Positions 51,036-63,187 are shown, counted from the first letter of the stretch. The stretch: DNA of 64,000 nucleotides from Fukatsuia anoeciicola (GCF_964059965.1 NZ_OZ060923.1:248001-312000), one strand, 5' to 3'. Notes: generated from the sequence alone by a model not told the origin. Made by a program: numbers and translations.

Positions 51036-51063
51036 TTGCAGACTGAGATAAATTCTCTATAAT
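51036..51063 (+). promoter_or_regulatory. rRNA promoter
   Basis: TTGCAG (51036-51041), a 16-bp spacer typical of rrn P1 promoters and a perfect TATAAT (51058-51063). An AT-rich stretch just upstream (about 51011-51033) could act as an UP element. The 16S gene starts about 235 bp downstream. Confidence 0.8.
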
Positions 51064-51108
51064 ATACCTTTACTAACATAGTAGTAATTTAATAAATCTT
51101 TTATAGTA

Positions 51109-51146
51109 GCTCTTTAATAATTTATCAGACAATCTGTGTGGGCACC
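51109..51146 (+). promoter_or_regulatory. rRNA leader: boxA-like antitermination site and 5' arm of the 16S processing stem
   Basis: GCTCTTTAAT at 51109-51118 matches the rrn boxA. The next 26 bases (51121-51146, tttatcagacaatctgtgtg...) are complementary to 52869-52894 downstream of the 16S gene with only G-U wobbles, forming the RNase III processing stem of pre-16S rRNA. Confidence 0.8.
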
Positions 51147-51300
51147 AGTAATATACTATCGCTTAGTTTTGAAAGATACTAAGTAAAAGTAAGAATAAAG
51201 TGCTAAAGATATAAATATATCTATAGTTATTTTGTTTGTATGTTTTTGATGCAAAATAATTAAGATAAATTTTTTATATTAAAACACAAAATATTAAATA

Positions 51301-52847
<1,547 letters not shown>

Positions 52848-52868
52848 TCTAAAGATAAGTATTTATCT

Positions 52869-52894
52869 GGTGTCCACACAAATTGTCTGATAAA
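52869..52894 (+). other. 3' arm of the pre-16S processing stem
   Basis: These 26 bases (ggtgtccacacaaattgtct...) pair with 51121-51146 upstream of 16S; both differences from perfect complementarity are G-U pairs. The compensatory pattern suggests that selection has kept this stem. Confidence 0.8.
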
Positions 52895-52926
52895 AATTAT
52901 TTCATTTTTATATACTAAATATTTCC

Positions 52927-53002
52927 GTCCCCTTCGTCTAGGGGTCTAGGACATCGCCCTTTCACGGCGATAACAGGGGTTCAAATCCCCTAGGGGACGC
53001 CA
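52927..53002 (+). tRNA. tRNA-Glu(UUC) in the rRNA spacer
   Basis: A 76-nt tRNA with anticodon TTC (loop ctttcac) and encoded CCA, nearly identical to E. coli tRNA-Glu. It sits between 16S and the 23S fragment, as in the E. coli rrnB/C/E/G class of operon. Confidence 0.97.
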
Positions 53003-53094
53003 TATTACATAAAACAATATTAACTAGATAAAAATCTTTTAAACAGACTAAAAATATATTTTATATTATTCCTATTTAATGATCTAGATAAAGC

Positions 53095-54320
53095 AAAAAG
53101 ATATAGACCCGAGAAACCCGGTGATCTAGCCATAAGCAGGTTGAAGATAGGTTAACGTCTATTGGAGGACCGAACCGACTTATGTTGAAAAATGAGCGGA
53201 TGACTTGTGGTTGGGGGTGAAAGGCCAATCAAACCGGGAGATAGCTGGTTCTCCCCGAAAGCTATTTAGGTAGCGCCTCGTGAGGTTATCTTTGGGGGTA
53301 GAGCACTGTTTCGGCTAGGGGGCCATCCCGGCTTACCACCCCGATGCAAACTACGAATACCAAAGAATATATCACGGGAGACACACGGCGGGTGCTAACG
53401 TCCGTCGTGAAGAGGGTAACAACCCAGACCGCCAGCTAAGGTCCCAAAGTTATGGTTAAGTGGGAAACGAAGTGGGAAGGCGAAGACAGCCAGGATGTTG
53501 GCTTAGAAGCAGCCATCATTAAAAGAAAGCGTAATAGCTCACTGGTCGAGTCGGCCTGCGCGGAAAATGTAACGGGGCTAAAACCATACACCGAAGCTGC
53601 GGCAATAATCATTACATTTGTAATAATTATTGGGTAGGGGAGCGTTCTGTAAGCCGTAGAAGGTAAATAGAGATGTTTACTGGAGGTATCAGAAGTGCGA
53701 ATGCTGACATAAGTAACGATAAAGCGGGTGAAAAACCCGCTCGCCGAAAGACTAAGGGTTCCTGTCCAACGTTAATCGAGGCAGGGTGAGTCGACCCCTA
53801 AGGCGAGGCTGAAAAGCGTAGTCGATGGGCAACAGGTTAATATTCCTGTACAGTTTGTTATGACGAAGTAGTGACGGAGAAGGCTATATTATCCAGGAGA
53901 TGGTTTACCTGGTTCAATCGTGTAGGAAGTGTAGTTAGGCAAATCCGACGACACATAATTCTAAGGCGAGATGGGGAAGTATGTAAGTACTCAAGTAATA
54001 GATGCCCAGCTTCCAGGAAAAGCTACTAAGTGAAATGTAATAAATAATCGTACCCAAAACCAACACAGGTAGTCAGGTAGAGTATACCAAGGCGCTTGAG
54101 AGAACTCGGGTGAAGGAACTAGGCAAAATGGTGCCGTAACTTCGGGAGAAGGCACGCTAATATAGGTGAAGCACTGAAAACGTGCTGAGCGTATGTAAGT
54201 CGCAGAGACCAGCTAGCTGCAACTGTTTATTAAAAACACAGCACTGTGCTAACACGTAAGTGGACGTATACGGTGTGGCGCCTGCCCGGTGCCGGAAGGT
54301 TAATTGATGGTGTTATCTAT
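53095..54320 (+). pseudogene. 23S rRNA, central fragment only
   Basis: These 1.2 kb match E. coli 23S from about nucleotide 670 (tatagacccg...) to about 1900 (ggttaattgatgg) without large gaps. Included are the L11/GTPase-associated centre (ggatgttggcttagaagcag). The first 670 or so nucleotides and the last 1000, with the peptidyl transferase centre and the sarcin-ricin loop, are missing; only 92 bp separate tRNA-Glu from the fragment, and similarity stops abruptly at the 3' end. The remaining part is very well conserved, so truncation is recent or the fragment is maintained by gene conversion with an intact copy. No 5S gene follows. The product cannot serve as a complete 23S rRNA. Confidence 0.88.
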
Positions 54321-54459
54321 AAAGAAAAGTAACAACTCTAATATCTAGTTTTATGATTCTGGTGAAATAGTTTTACATAATTCTATTTTAAATTTAGAAG
54401 TAAAATATTGTACTGCTGATAGTAGTATCCATTAGATATTCGTTCTAATTTATTAATGT

Positions 54460-54535
54460 GCTGATATAGCTCAGTTGGTAGAGCATACCCTTGGTAAGGG
54501 TAAGGTCCTCAGTTCGAATCTGGGTATCAGCACCA
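54460..54535 (+). tRNA. tRNA-Thr(GGU)
   Basis: A 76-nt tRNA with anticodon GGT (loop cttggta), T-arm agttcgaatct and encoded CCA. It is closely similar to E. coli thrT/thrV. In E. coli thrV lies at the end of rrnD, whereas thrT lies between glyT and tufB, a place that is empty in this window. It may be read from the rRNA promoter. Confidence 0.96.
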
Positions 54536-54644
54536 GCAACTTTAATTAATATTAAAGAATTTACTTAATGGCAGTACAATAGATTTATCCAAATATGTAC
54601 TAAATTAACTTAAATTTATACCAAATTTATTATAGAATTTTGTT

Positions 54645-56867
54645 TTATTGTTTAACAAAAATATATTTATTATCTGCATCTAATTTAGCATCTAAAATGA
54701 TTGGCATATTTGGTATTAATTGACCAGAAAGTATTTTTTGTGCTAAAGGATTCTCAATTTCTTTCTGAATAGCTCGTTTTAATGGTCGAGCACCGTAAAT
54801 AGGATCAAATCCTATCTTAATTAATAATTCTAATGCAGATTCACTGATATTAACCTGGTGATAACCTTGTTCTGCTAAACGTTGATATAATTGTTGCAAC
54901 TGTATTTGCACGATAGATATTAAATGTGTTTTTTTTAGTGGATGAAAAATAATTAGTTCATCTATACGATTAATAAATTCAGGACGAAAATGCTTACGAA
55001 CAATTTCCATAACTATAGTTTTAATTTTAATAAAATCTATTTGGGTAGAATATTCTTGAATTAATTCTGAACCTAAGTTAGATGTCATAATAACTACAGT
55101 ATTACAAAAATCGACAGTTTTTCCTTGTCCATCAGTTAAACGACCATCGTCTAACACTTGTAACAAGATATTAAATATATCTGGATGTGCTTTTTCTATT
55201 TCATCGAGTAAGATTATAGAATAAGGGCGACGGCGTACTGCTTCTGTTAGATACCCTCCTTCCTCATAACCAATATAACCAGGAGGCGCTCCAAGTAAAC
55301 GTGATATCGAATGTTTTTCTATAAATTCAGACATATCAATTCGTACTATAGCATTATTATTATGGAATAAAAAAGTAGCTAATGCTTTGCATAACTCTGT
55401 TTTACCGACCCCAGTTTGACCAAGAAATAGAAAAGAACCAATAGGACGACTAGGATCAGCTAAACCACTACGATTCCGTCGAATTGCATTTGATACTGCT
55501 TCAACTGCCTCGTTTTGGCCAACAATTCGTTTATGTAAATCCTGTTCCATGTGTAATAGTTTACTTCGCTCACTTTCCATCATGCGTGATACTGGGATCC
55601 CTGTCCAACGTGCTAATATTTCAGCAATTTCAATGTCAGTAACCCGATTACGTAATAACTTTATAGTTTTATTTTCTAACTGAGTAGCTATATTAAGTTT
55701 TTTTTCTAATTCTGGGATCTTACCGTACTGGAGTTCGGACATATGCGCTAAATTACCAACACGTCGAGCCTGCTCTAAGGTAATTTTAGCTTGTTCTAAT
55801 TTTGTCTTAATATTTTGAGTGCTAATTAATGAGGCTTTTTCAGCTTTCCACTCTTCTTTTAGTGTTAAATACTTAAGTTCTTTTTGTTTTAATTCATTAT
55901 TAAGTATTTTTAACCTCTTTTTACTAGCTTCATCAGATTCCTTCATTAATGCTTGTTTTTCTAATTTTAATTGAATAATTCGACGATCTAATCGATCTAG
56001 TGACTCTGGTTTTGAATCTATCTGCATACGAATACTAGAGCCTGCTTCATCTATTAGATCTATTGCTTTATCAGGTAATCGACGATCTGTAATATAGCGG
56101 TGCGATAGAGTTACTGCTGCTACAATTGCAGGATCAGTGATTTGTACATGATGGTGCAATTCATAGCGTTCTTTTAAACCACGTAAAATGGCAATAGTAT
56201 TTTCTATACTAGGTTCATCAACGTAAATTTGTTGAAAACGACGTTCTAAAGCAGCATCTTTTTCGATATATTTACGGTATTCATCTAGAGTAGTAGCACC
56301 TACGCAATGTAATTCACCTCGAGCTAGCGTTGGTTTTAGCATATTACCAACATCCATTGCACTATCACTTTTTCCAGCACCTACCATGGTGTGCAATTCA
56401 TCAATAAATAAAATTATATTACCCTCTTGTTTTATTAACTCATTAAGTAATCTTTTTAATCGATCTTCAAAATCACCACGGTATTTTGTACCTGCTACTA
56501 ATATTCCCATGTCTAGCGATAATACTTGTTTATTTTTTAAACCTTCTGGCACTTCATTATTAATAATACGCAGTGCTAAGCCTTCAACAATAGCAGTTTT
56601 GCCAACACCAGGCTCTCCAATAAGTACTGGATTGTTTTTCGTTCGACGTTGTAATACTTGGATAGTATGGCGAATTTCTTCATCTCGACCAATAAGTGGG
56701 TCAAGCTTGCCTTGTTCAGCGCGCTCTGTTAGGTTAATAGTAAATTTTTTTAAAGCCCAGTATTGATTTTCTATTTTAGTATTATTCATTTTATTATCAC
56801 TATAGGTACTCTTAATAATTTTATTTACTTTTTCTATTTCTATTAAAATACCTGCTGTTTTTAACAT
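54645..56867 (-). CDS. clpB: Chaperone ClpB lacking its N-domain
   Basis: Hexameric AAA+ disaggregase that rescues aggregated proteins with DnaK. The frame gives 740 residues against 857 in E. coli. Both ATPase modules are intact (Walker A GEPGVGKT and GQTGVGKT, the second with P changed to Q), as are the pore loop GTKYRGDF, the coiled-coil middle domain and the C-terminal domain. The N-domain is missing because its coding sequence upstream is broken. The first ATG is 56867; a second ATG at 56789 (MNNTKIENQYWALKKF) aligns exactly with V149, the internal start that makes the natural short ClpB in E. coli. I consider 56789 the more likely start, giving 714 residues. It is convergent with the rRNA locus. 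Confidence 0.9.
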   Translation of the reverse strand: MLKTAGILIEIEKVNKIIKSTYSDNKMNNTKIENQYWALKKFTINLTERAEQGKLDPLIGRDEEIRHTIQVLQRRTKNNPVLIGEPGVGKTAIVEGLALRIINNEVPEGLKNKQVLSLDMGILVAGTKYRGDFEDRLKRLLNELIKQEGNIILFIDELHTMVGAGKSDSAMDVGNMLKPTLARGELHCVGATTLDEYRKYIEKDAALERRFQQIYVDEPSIENTIAILRGLKERYELHHHVQITDPAIVAAVTLSHRYITDRRLPDKAIDLIDEAGSSIRMQIDSKPESLDRLDRRIIQLKLEKQALMKESDEASKKRLKILNNELKQKELKYLTLKEEWKAEKASLISTQNIKTKLEQAKITLEQARRVGNLAHMSELQYGKIPELEKKLNIATQLENKTIKLLRNRVTDIEIAEILARWTGIPVSRMMESERSKLLHMEQDLHKRIVGQNEAVEAVSNAIRRNRSGLADPSRPIGSFLFLGQTGVGKTELCKALATFLFHNNNAIVRIDMSEFIEKHSISRLLGAPPGYIGYEEGGYLTEAVRRRPYSIILLDEIEKAHPDIFNILLQVLDDGRLTDGQGKTVDFCNTVVIMTSNLGSELIQEYSTQIDFIKIKTIVMEIVRKHFRPEFINRIDELIIFHPLKKTHLISIVQIQLQQLYQRLAEQGYHQVNISESALELLIKIGFDPIYGARPLKRAIQKEIENPLAQKILSGQLIPNMPIILDAKLDADNKYIFVKQ

Positions 56868-57236
56868 ATTAGCTAAGGTACTATTTTTTTCAAGTACTAC
56901 TGAAATAAATATTTCAGAAGAAATATATTTATCCGTACGTTTCTGTATATATTTATCGTAAAGATCAAATAATTGTATTGAATCTTTTGGTATTTGTAGA
57001 TCACCATTAATACTTTTTAATTTGTGAAATTTTATCTAAAACGTGATTAATTTTAATATTTAAATTATCTGTATTAATATTAATTAAAGAGAACAATAAT
57101 AAAACTGCTTCTTTATTTTAATTAAGTAAAGTACTTATTACATGGAGTGGTTCAATAAATTGAGATGATTACGGCTAATGGCTAAAGACTAGCCTTAGAG
57201 AAAAAAGATTGAAATCTTTTGGTAAAATCATATAGA
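56868..57236 (-). pseudogene. Broken N-domain coding region of clpB
   Basis: On the minus strand, upstream of the surviving clpB frame, the translation still matches the E. coli ClpB N-domain but is interrupted. In order it gives YDFTKRFQSFFSKASL then stop (57184-57182), QFIEPLHVISTLLN then stop (57120-57118), NKEAVLLLFSLININ, INHVLDKISQIKKY then stop, a frameshift within about 57010-57035, and finally LQIPKDSIQLFDLYDKYIQK and RTDKYISSEIFISVVLEKN leading into the open frame. E. coli blocks TNKFQLALADAQSLA, QFIEPLHLMSALLNQ and DNFISSELFVLAALE correspond. Confidence 0.85.
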
Positions 57237-57400
57237 TACATAATATTTCCTTTACTAAAGTGTATTAATATTTATATATATACTAATAGCTTATTTTTTC
57301 TTAATAACTAATATATTATAATATAATATTAATGGATAGTAATCTTAATATTATATAGAAATAATTATTTATATATTAAGCATTAAGTTATAAAGATATA
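57225..57400. repeat. Degenerate dispersed intergenic repeat, copy C
   Basis: Contains actaaagtgtatta, atatactaatagcttatttttt, ttaatggatagtaatcttaa and gcattaagttataaag, shared with copies A, B and D. It fills most of the spacer between the clpB remnant and gmhA; the rest of that spacer (to 57596) holds nothing recognisable. Confidence 0.4.
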
Positions 57401-57596
57401 TTATAAAACTTATTTATAATAATTTTTATTAATATTACATAACATAGAATTTAACTAAATCTATGAAATAATATAGTAATTTAAAAATAAATTTTTATGG
57501 ATTTATTTAATTATAATTAAATTTTTTAAAATAGGCGTATTACTACTATTTATTTAGATATATTATAGAATTATTGATCTATTTTATTAAGTTAAT

Positions 57597-58190
57597 TTAT
57601 ACTATTCTCTTCATTTCTTCTTCAATCAATAAAACTAAGATATGTATTACTTTAATATGAATTTCTTGAATACGATCGGCATAATCTAAATGTAGTACTC
57701 GAATTTCAACATTAGCAGGTTTAGTTCTCTTAGCTATTTTGCCACCTTCTTTACCTGTTAATATAATAACTTTAATCTTTTTTTTCTGTGCTGCTTCTAT
57801 AGCATTAATAATATTAATTGAATTACCAGAAGTAGAAATAGCTAACAATGCATCTCCTGCCTTACCTACTGCTTCAATGTATCGAGAAAAAACATACTCA
57901 TAACCTAAATCATTGCTTACACAGGAAAAATGACTTACATCTGAAATAGCAATTGCTGCATAACCAGGACGGTTTTCACGATAACGACCGGTTAATTCTT
58001 CAGCAAAATGCATCGCATCACAATGAGACCCTCCATTACCGCAAGCAAGTATCTTGCCTCCTGCTTTAAATGTTTCTGCTAATAATATTCCTGCTCGCTG
58101 AATAGCATTAATATTAACATTATAATTCAAGAAAATATCTAATATATTAGCTGCCTGCTGAAGTTCAGCCTTAATTAATTCACGATACAT
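57597..58190 (-). CDS. gmhA: Sedoheptulose 7-phosphate isomerase (GmhA)
   Basis: First enzyme of ADP-heptose synthesis for the LPS inner core, making D-glycero-D-manno-heptose 7-phosphate. The 197-residue protein matches E. coli GmhA (192). The SIS-domain loop CGNGGSHCDAMHFAEELTG starts at residue 50, and TGRYRENRPGYAAIAISDVS and ISTSGNS follow. The C-terminal YADRIQEIHIKVIHIL helix with metal-site residues is intact. It starts 72 bp after valS ends. With lpxL it suggests a heptosylated LPS. Confidence 0.96.
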   Translation of the reverse strand: MYRELIKAELQQAANILDIFLNYNVNINAIQRAGILLAETFKAGGKILACGNGGSHCDAMHFAEELTGRYRENRPGYAAIAISDVSHFSCVSNDLGYEYVFSRYIEAVGKAGDALLAISTSGNSINIINAIEAAQKKKIKVIILTGKEGGKIAKRTKPANVEIRVLHLDYADRIQEIHIKVIHILVLLIEEEMKRIV

Positions 58191-58262
58191 TATTTATTAG
58201 TGTTTAGCAGTAATTAGTTTATAGTATGTAGAAATTTTTTTCGTTTATTTTATATTTTATAG

Positions 58263-61136
58263 TTATGAAGCTGTAATAATAGCTTGTTGTGTTAACAACT
58301 TTTCTTTATCTTGTAGACAGATAGCTAATCTTTCACGTTTTTTACTAACTATCTGTTGCGGTGCACGCGTTGTAAAATTTTTATTAGCTAATTTTTCTGT
58401 AATACATGTTATCTCAATATTAATTTTTGTAATTTCTTTTTTTAGTCGATTTAATTCGTTAGTTTTATCAAGAAAACCACTTATAGGGATTAAAATTTTA
58501 GCATCTGCTACTAATTTAATTACTGAAAGAGGCTCTTTATCATCATTAGTTAATAATCTAATTGAACTTAAACGGCCTAATGATAAGATTATAGACTGAT
58601 TTTCCTGTAATCGACGTTGAGCTTCGTTACTCGCTCCACTTAATAATATAGCTAATGGTTTAACAGGATCAATGTTCATTTCAGCACGTAGATTACGTAC
58701 TGCAATAATTACTTGTTTAATCCATTCTAAATCATTTAGAGCTTGTTGATCGACCTGATAGGCATTAAATTGTGGAAAAGGTTGTAACATGATACTATCA
58801 GCTGTAATTCCTCGTAAGCTCTTTATCTGTTGCCAAAGTGTTTCTGTAATATAAGGAATAATAGGGTGTGCTAAACGTAGTAATACTTCTAATACACGAA
58901 TTAAAGTATAACGTGTATTACTTGATTCAACTCCTAAGCTATTATTAAGTATTGGTTTTGCAAGCTCAAGATACCAATCACAAAATTGATTCCAAGTAAA
59001 TTCATATAAAATATTAGCAGCTAAATCAAAACGATAGTTATCTAGTGCTTCACGATACCTTTTTATAGTTTGGTTTAATTCAGCGAGAATCCAACGATCA
59101 GCTAGTAAATGGCTATTTTCTTGTTTATTATTTTGAGTATAGTTTTTTCCATTGATTAATACAAAGCGACTAGCATTCCATAATTTATTGCAGAAATTAC
59201 GATAACCAGCTAACCGTTTCATGTCCCAGTTAATATCACGTCCAGTAGATGCTAATGTAGCTAATGTAAAACGTAACGCATCAGTACCATGTGGTTTTAT
59301 TCCATTGGGAAACTGTTTTTTAGTACGTATACGAATTTTTTCTGCTAATCGTGGTTGCATCATATTACGAGTACGTTTTGCTAGCAGATCTATTAGAGAG
59401 ATGCCATCTATCATATCTAAGGGATCTAACACATTTCCCTTAGATTTAGACATTTTATGCCCTTCATCATCACGGATCAATCCAGTTATATAAATAGTTT
59501 TAAATGGTACTTGTGCTTTTCCATTTTCATCCTTAATAAAATGTAGAGTTAACATAATCATACGAGCGATCCAGAAGAAAATAATATCAAAACCACTTAC
59601 TATTACTGTACTAGGATGAAATGTTTTTAACTCTATAGTTTGTTCTGGCCAACCAAGAGTAGAAAAAGTCCATAAACTAGAAGAGAACCAAGTATCGAGA
59701 ACATCATCATCTTGATATAATAGTATATCATCACTTAGTTTATATTCAAAACGTATTTCTACCTGGTTATGCCCTACATAAATATTACCTTGTTGATCAT
59801 ACCAAGCAGGGATACGGTGTCCCCACCATAATTGACGTGAGATACACCAGTCCTGAATATTACGCATCCAATTGTAATATATATTTTCATATTGTTTAGG
59901 AATAAATTGGATATAACCTTTTTCTACTGCTTCAATAGCAATTTTTGCTAAAGGCATAGTGCGAACATACCATTGATTAGTAAGCATTGGTTCAATTACT
60001 ACACCACTACGATCTCCATAAGGTACCATTAATGTATGAACGTTAATTTTTTCTACTAGACTTAATTGTTGTAATTCAGCAATCACTGCTTTACGGGCGC
60101 TAAAACGCTCTAATCCTTGAAATTGTAATGGGATTACCTGACTGTATTGCTTACTAATGTTGCCATATGTATCAAAAACTTCTGCTTGATTACGAATATT
60201 GCCATCAAAATTTAAAATATTAATCATGGGTAGTGCATGACGTTTACCTAATTCATAATCATTAAAATCATGAGCAGGTGTAATTTTTACACAACCACTA
60301 CCTTTTTTCATATCAGCGTGCTCATCACCTAAAATTGGAATATAACGCCCTGTTAGTGGTAAAATTATAGTTTTACCAATAAGATCTTGGTAACGTAAAT
60401 CTTGTGGATTAACTGCTACCGCAGTATCACCTAATATAGTTTCTGGCCTAGTAGTTGCAACTACTATATGATCTTTGCCATCGGTAGTTTTAACATTATT
60501 TGCCAAAGGATATCGTAGATACCACATAAAGCTATTACATTCACGGTTTTCAACTTCAAGATCAGAAATAGCTGTATGGAACTTTAAATCCCAATTCACT
60601 AAACGCTTACCGCGATAAATAAGATTTTCTTTATATAAAGAAATAAATGCGTTAATTATTGCATTTGATAGACCTGTATCCATAGTAAAACGTTCGCGTT
60701 GCCAATCAACAGAATTACCTAGACGTCGCATCTGACGAGTAATATTATTACTAGACTCCTCTTTCCATTGCCAAATTTTATTAATAAAAGCTTCACGACC
60801 ATAATCATGACGTGTTTTGCCTTCTTCAGTAGCAATTTTATGTTCAACTACCATTTGTGTAGCGATTCCTGCATGATCAGTACCTACCTGCCACAAAGTA
60901 TTTTTACCTTGCATACGTTGATAACGAATAAGTATATCCATAATAGTTTGCTGAAAAGCATGCCCCATATGTAGACTACCAGTAATATTTGGTGGTGGAA
61001 TCATAATACAAAAATTTTCTTGGCTACTATTATTATTTGGTTTAAAATAACCTTGTTTTTCCCAATAGCTATATAGCGGTTGTTCAATTTTTTGAGGATC
61101 GTAGATTGTATTAAGGGGGTAATTATTCTTTTCCAT
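58263..61136 (-). CDS. valS: Valyl-tRNA synthetase
   Basis: Large class I synthetase with an editing domain that removes mischarged threonine. The 957-residue protein matches E. coli ValS (951). PPPNITGSLHMGHA carries the HIGH signature (56-59), and KMSKSKGNVLDP carries KMSKS near 555. The C-terminal coiled coil, with RLKKEITKINIEI, is present. It begins 11 bp after holC ends, keeping the E. coli holC-valS pair; pepA, upstream of holC in E. coli, is not recognisable. Confidence 0.97.
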   Translation of the reverse strand: MEKNNYPLNTIYDPQKIEQPLYSYWEKQGYFKPNNNSSQENFCIMIPPPNITGSLHMGHAFQQTIMDILIRYQRMQGKNTLWQVGTDHAGIATQMVVEHKIATEEGKTRHDYGREAFINKIWQWKEESSNNITRQMRRLGNSVDWQRERFTMDTGLSNAIINAFISLYKENLIYRGKRLVNWDLKFHTAISDLEVENRECNSFMWYLRYPLANNVKTTDGKDHIVVATTRPETILGDTAVAVNPQDLRYQDLIGKTIILPLTGRYIPILGDEHADMKKGSGCVKITPAHDFNDYELGKRHALPMINILNFDGNIRNQAEVFDTYGNISKQYSQVIPLQFQGLERFSARKAVIAELQQLSLVEKINVHTLMVPYGDRSGVVIEPMLTNQWYVRTMPLAKIAIEAVEKGYIQFIPKQYENIYYNWMRNIQDWCISRQLWWGHRIPAWYDQQGNIYVGHNQVEIRFEYKLSDDILLYQDDDVLDTWFSSSLWTFSTLGWPEQTIELKTFHPSTVIVSGFDIIFFWIARMIMLTLHFIKDENGKAQVPFKTIYITGLIRDDEGHKMSKSKGNVLDPLDMIDGISLIDLLAKRTRNMMQPRLAEKIRIRTKKQFPNGIKPHGTDALRFTLATLASTGRDINWDMKRLAGYRNFCNKLWNASRFVLINGKNYTQNNKQENSHLLADRWILAELNQTIKRYREALDNYRFDLAANILYEFTWNQFCDWYLELAKPILNNSLGVESSNTRYTLIRVLEVLLRLAHPIIPYITETLWQQIKSLRGITADSIMLQPFPQFNAYQVDQQALNDLEWIKQVIIAVRNLRAEMNIDPVKPLAILLSGASNEAQRRLQENQSIILSLGRLSSIRLLTNDDKEPLSVIKLVADAKILIPISGFLDKTNELNRLKKEITKINIEITCITEKLANKNFTTRAPQQIVSKKRERLAICLQDKEKLLTQQAIITAS

Positions 61137-61147
61137 ATTTTATTTAG

Positions 61148-61642
61148 TTAAGTTGGTAATATTGTTGTAATTAAACGAAAACCAGCTCTACGATAAGATT
61201 TGTACCTCTCACGAGCTAGTTGTTTTAAATTTTCTTCGCATGGAACAAAGTCTATTACTTGATGAAAAGTAATAGTAAAATCTGTAAGCTGTGGCAATAG
61301 ATTAATTAATAGATCACGTGAAGAATTTCCATACTGTTCCGGCCAAGCTAGCTCAACTGGCGCACCATCTTTTGGTCCATCTCCTACTAAGTTATGTGGT
61401 ATAAATTCTTCAGGTATTCGTTGCCATAGTATTTTATCTAACCGTTGTGCCTGTATCTTATTTTCACAGTTAATTAGTATTCGCTTACCAGATCGCCAAT
61501 ATTTAGATGCTAACTTACAGGCTAAAATTTCATATGAATATAATTTAGTAAAATATTTTTCTTCTTTAAAATCTTTTTTATAATTTATATTTTTAATAGG
61601 TAGTTTTTCTTGTGAAATAATATAGAAAGTTGCGTTTTTCAT
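61148..61642 (-). CDS. holC: DNA polymerase III chi subunit (HolC)
   Basis: Accessory subunit of the clamp loader that bridges polymerase III holoenzyme to SSB. The 164-residue protein is longer than E. coli HolC (147) by an insertion near residues 14-32. MKNATFYI, YWRSGKRILINCENKIQAQRLDKILW, VELAWPEQ and LKQLARERYKSYRRAGF are conserved. It probably shares a transcript with valS. Retention of a dispensable-looking clamp-loader subunit is notable in a reduced genome. Confidence 0.93.
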   Translation of the reverse strand: MKNATFYIISQEKLPIKNINYKKDFKEEKYFTKLYSYEILACKLASKYWRSGKRILINCENKIQAQRLDKILWQRIPEEFIPHNLVGDGPKDGAPVELAWPEQYGNSSRDLLINLLPQLTDFTITFHQVIDFVPCEENLKQLARERYKSYRRAGFRLITTILPT

Positions 61643-63187
61643 TATTAAGTAACCAAACTATTTCTAAAGGTTGGATATAGAATTATCCTTCTATATTATT
61701 ATAATGATAAAGAAAGAAAAAAATAATTAATATATTTTAGCTTTTTAGGCAATAATAGTATTAACTATTTATTTTATTTTAGTTATGTGCTCAATTTTTT
61801 TAGAATCTATAATAAATATTATATTGTATAATAACTTTTATTAAAATATTAGATAATATTAATATATTATTAATTATTTTTATAGCAGTCTATACGATCA
61901 TATCCTAAGATTTTAGTTTATAAAATAAGTAGAAAAATATTAAAAAATTATCTTAATTTTTATTTTTATACCTTAAATATTTTAATATTTGTAAAATACA
62001 TGTTATTTATAATAACTATCTATTTAAAATATTTTAGGTATTAAATCTTAGCTATTCTAGATATGTAAAATATTATTATTAATATTACACCAAAAATACT
62101 AATAATAAGTAATAATTCTTAATGGTACTAATAAATTAATATATACTTTATAGTTACTAAAAAAATGTAATTTATAGTATTTAAGCTACTATTTTATAGT
62201 AAAATTCAATATATTTCAATGTATAAGAGATATTCTAATAATTCTGCTAAATACTAAGTATCCTATGCTAATAATTCTTAGAATAGTTTTCTATAATATA
62301 TAGTAATACTATTACTATATATTTAGTAGTGACTTTATTAGATATTAAATAATGTTAATTTATTTAACTCACTACTTTAGATCATTATTTATTATACTAA
62401 AGTGTATTACTATTTATATACAGACTAGAACTTATTTTTTTAATAGCTATATATATTAATAATATATAATAGATAAATAATATTTATATCATAAAATAAT
62501 AAATTGTTCATATATCATATGTAAGTTGTAGTAATATTACTATTATAATGATATCACTATATCAAACATAAATAAATTTAAGTTAAAGCATTTTATAGAG
62601 ATATAAATATACATAATTATTAGATTTTTTTATTTTTTATATCCCTAATAATTTAATCTTATCTCTTAAAATTTAAAAGAATATACAGATAATTAAACAT
62701 CACCTTAAATTTTTTATACTATTTTAATATAGTATTACTAATACTCAACGTTATGCTTTTAATGTATTTTTATTTTTAATATAATATAATACTATTAATA
62801 ATTTTACTTAGACTAATACTCTTTTTATTCTCTTTAATTTTTTTATATTTACTAACTTTTTATTATAGAAGAATCTATAGTTGCAAAAAAGAAATTAATA
62901 TTATTAATGATATTGACGAAACTTATTAAAAAATTAACTAAATGATTTTTATCTTTAGTTTATTTACTATCCGTTTTAATTAATAAATAGATAAAATAAA
63001 AATTATCATAATATAAATTATTTTAAGTTAAGCAATATCAGATCTTATCCTATTACTATTAATTTTTTATATGACCATATGCTAAAAATTTATAAATTAT
63101 CATTAAGTTTTTTTATCATTAATATTTTACTTACTAAGTAGATTTTTTGTAGATTCATAATCTAATATAAAATATTATGCTAATATG
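61643..63187. other. AT-rich desert between holC and cspC
   Basis: About 1.5 kb with no supported gene. pepA would be expected upstream of holC by E. coli order but could not be aligned. One copy (D) of the degenerate dispersed repeat is at about 62190-62480. Confidence 0.5.
62190..62480. repeat. Degenerate dispersed intergenic repeat, copy D
   Basis: Aligns with copy A over tttatag.aaaatt.aatat and tatttagtagt.a.tttatta, and with copies B and C over actaaagtgtattactattta and actag.acttatttttt. Copies A and D both lie on the downstream side of a csp gene. Confidence 0.4.

Noticed and set aside
61643..63187. pepA remnant upstream of holC
   Set aside because: Expected from E. coli order, but a few chance-like residue matches on the minus strand were too weak to call.
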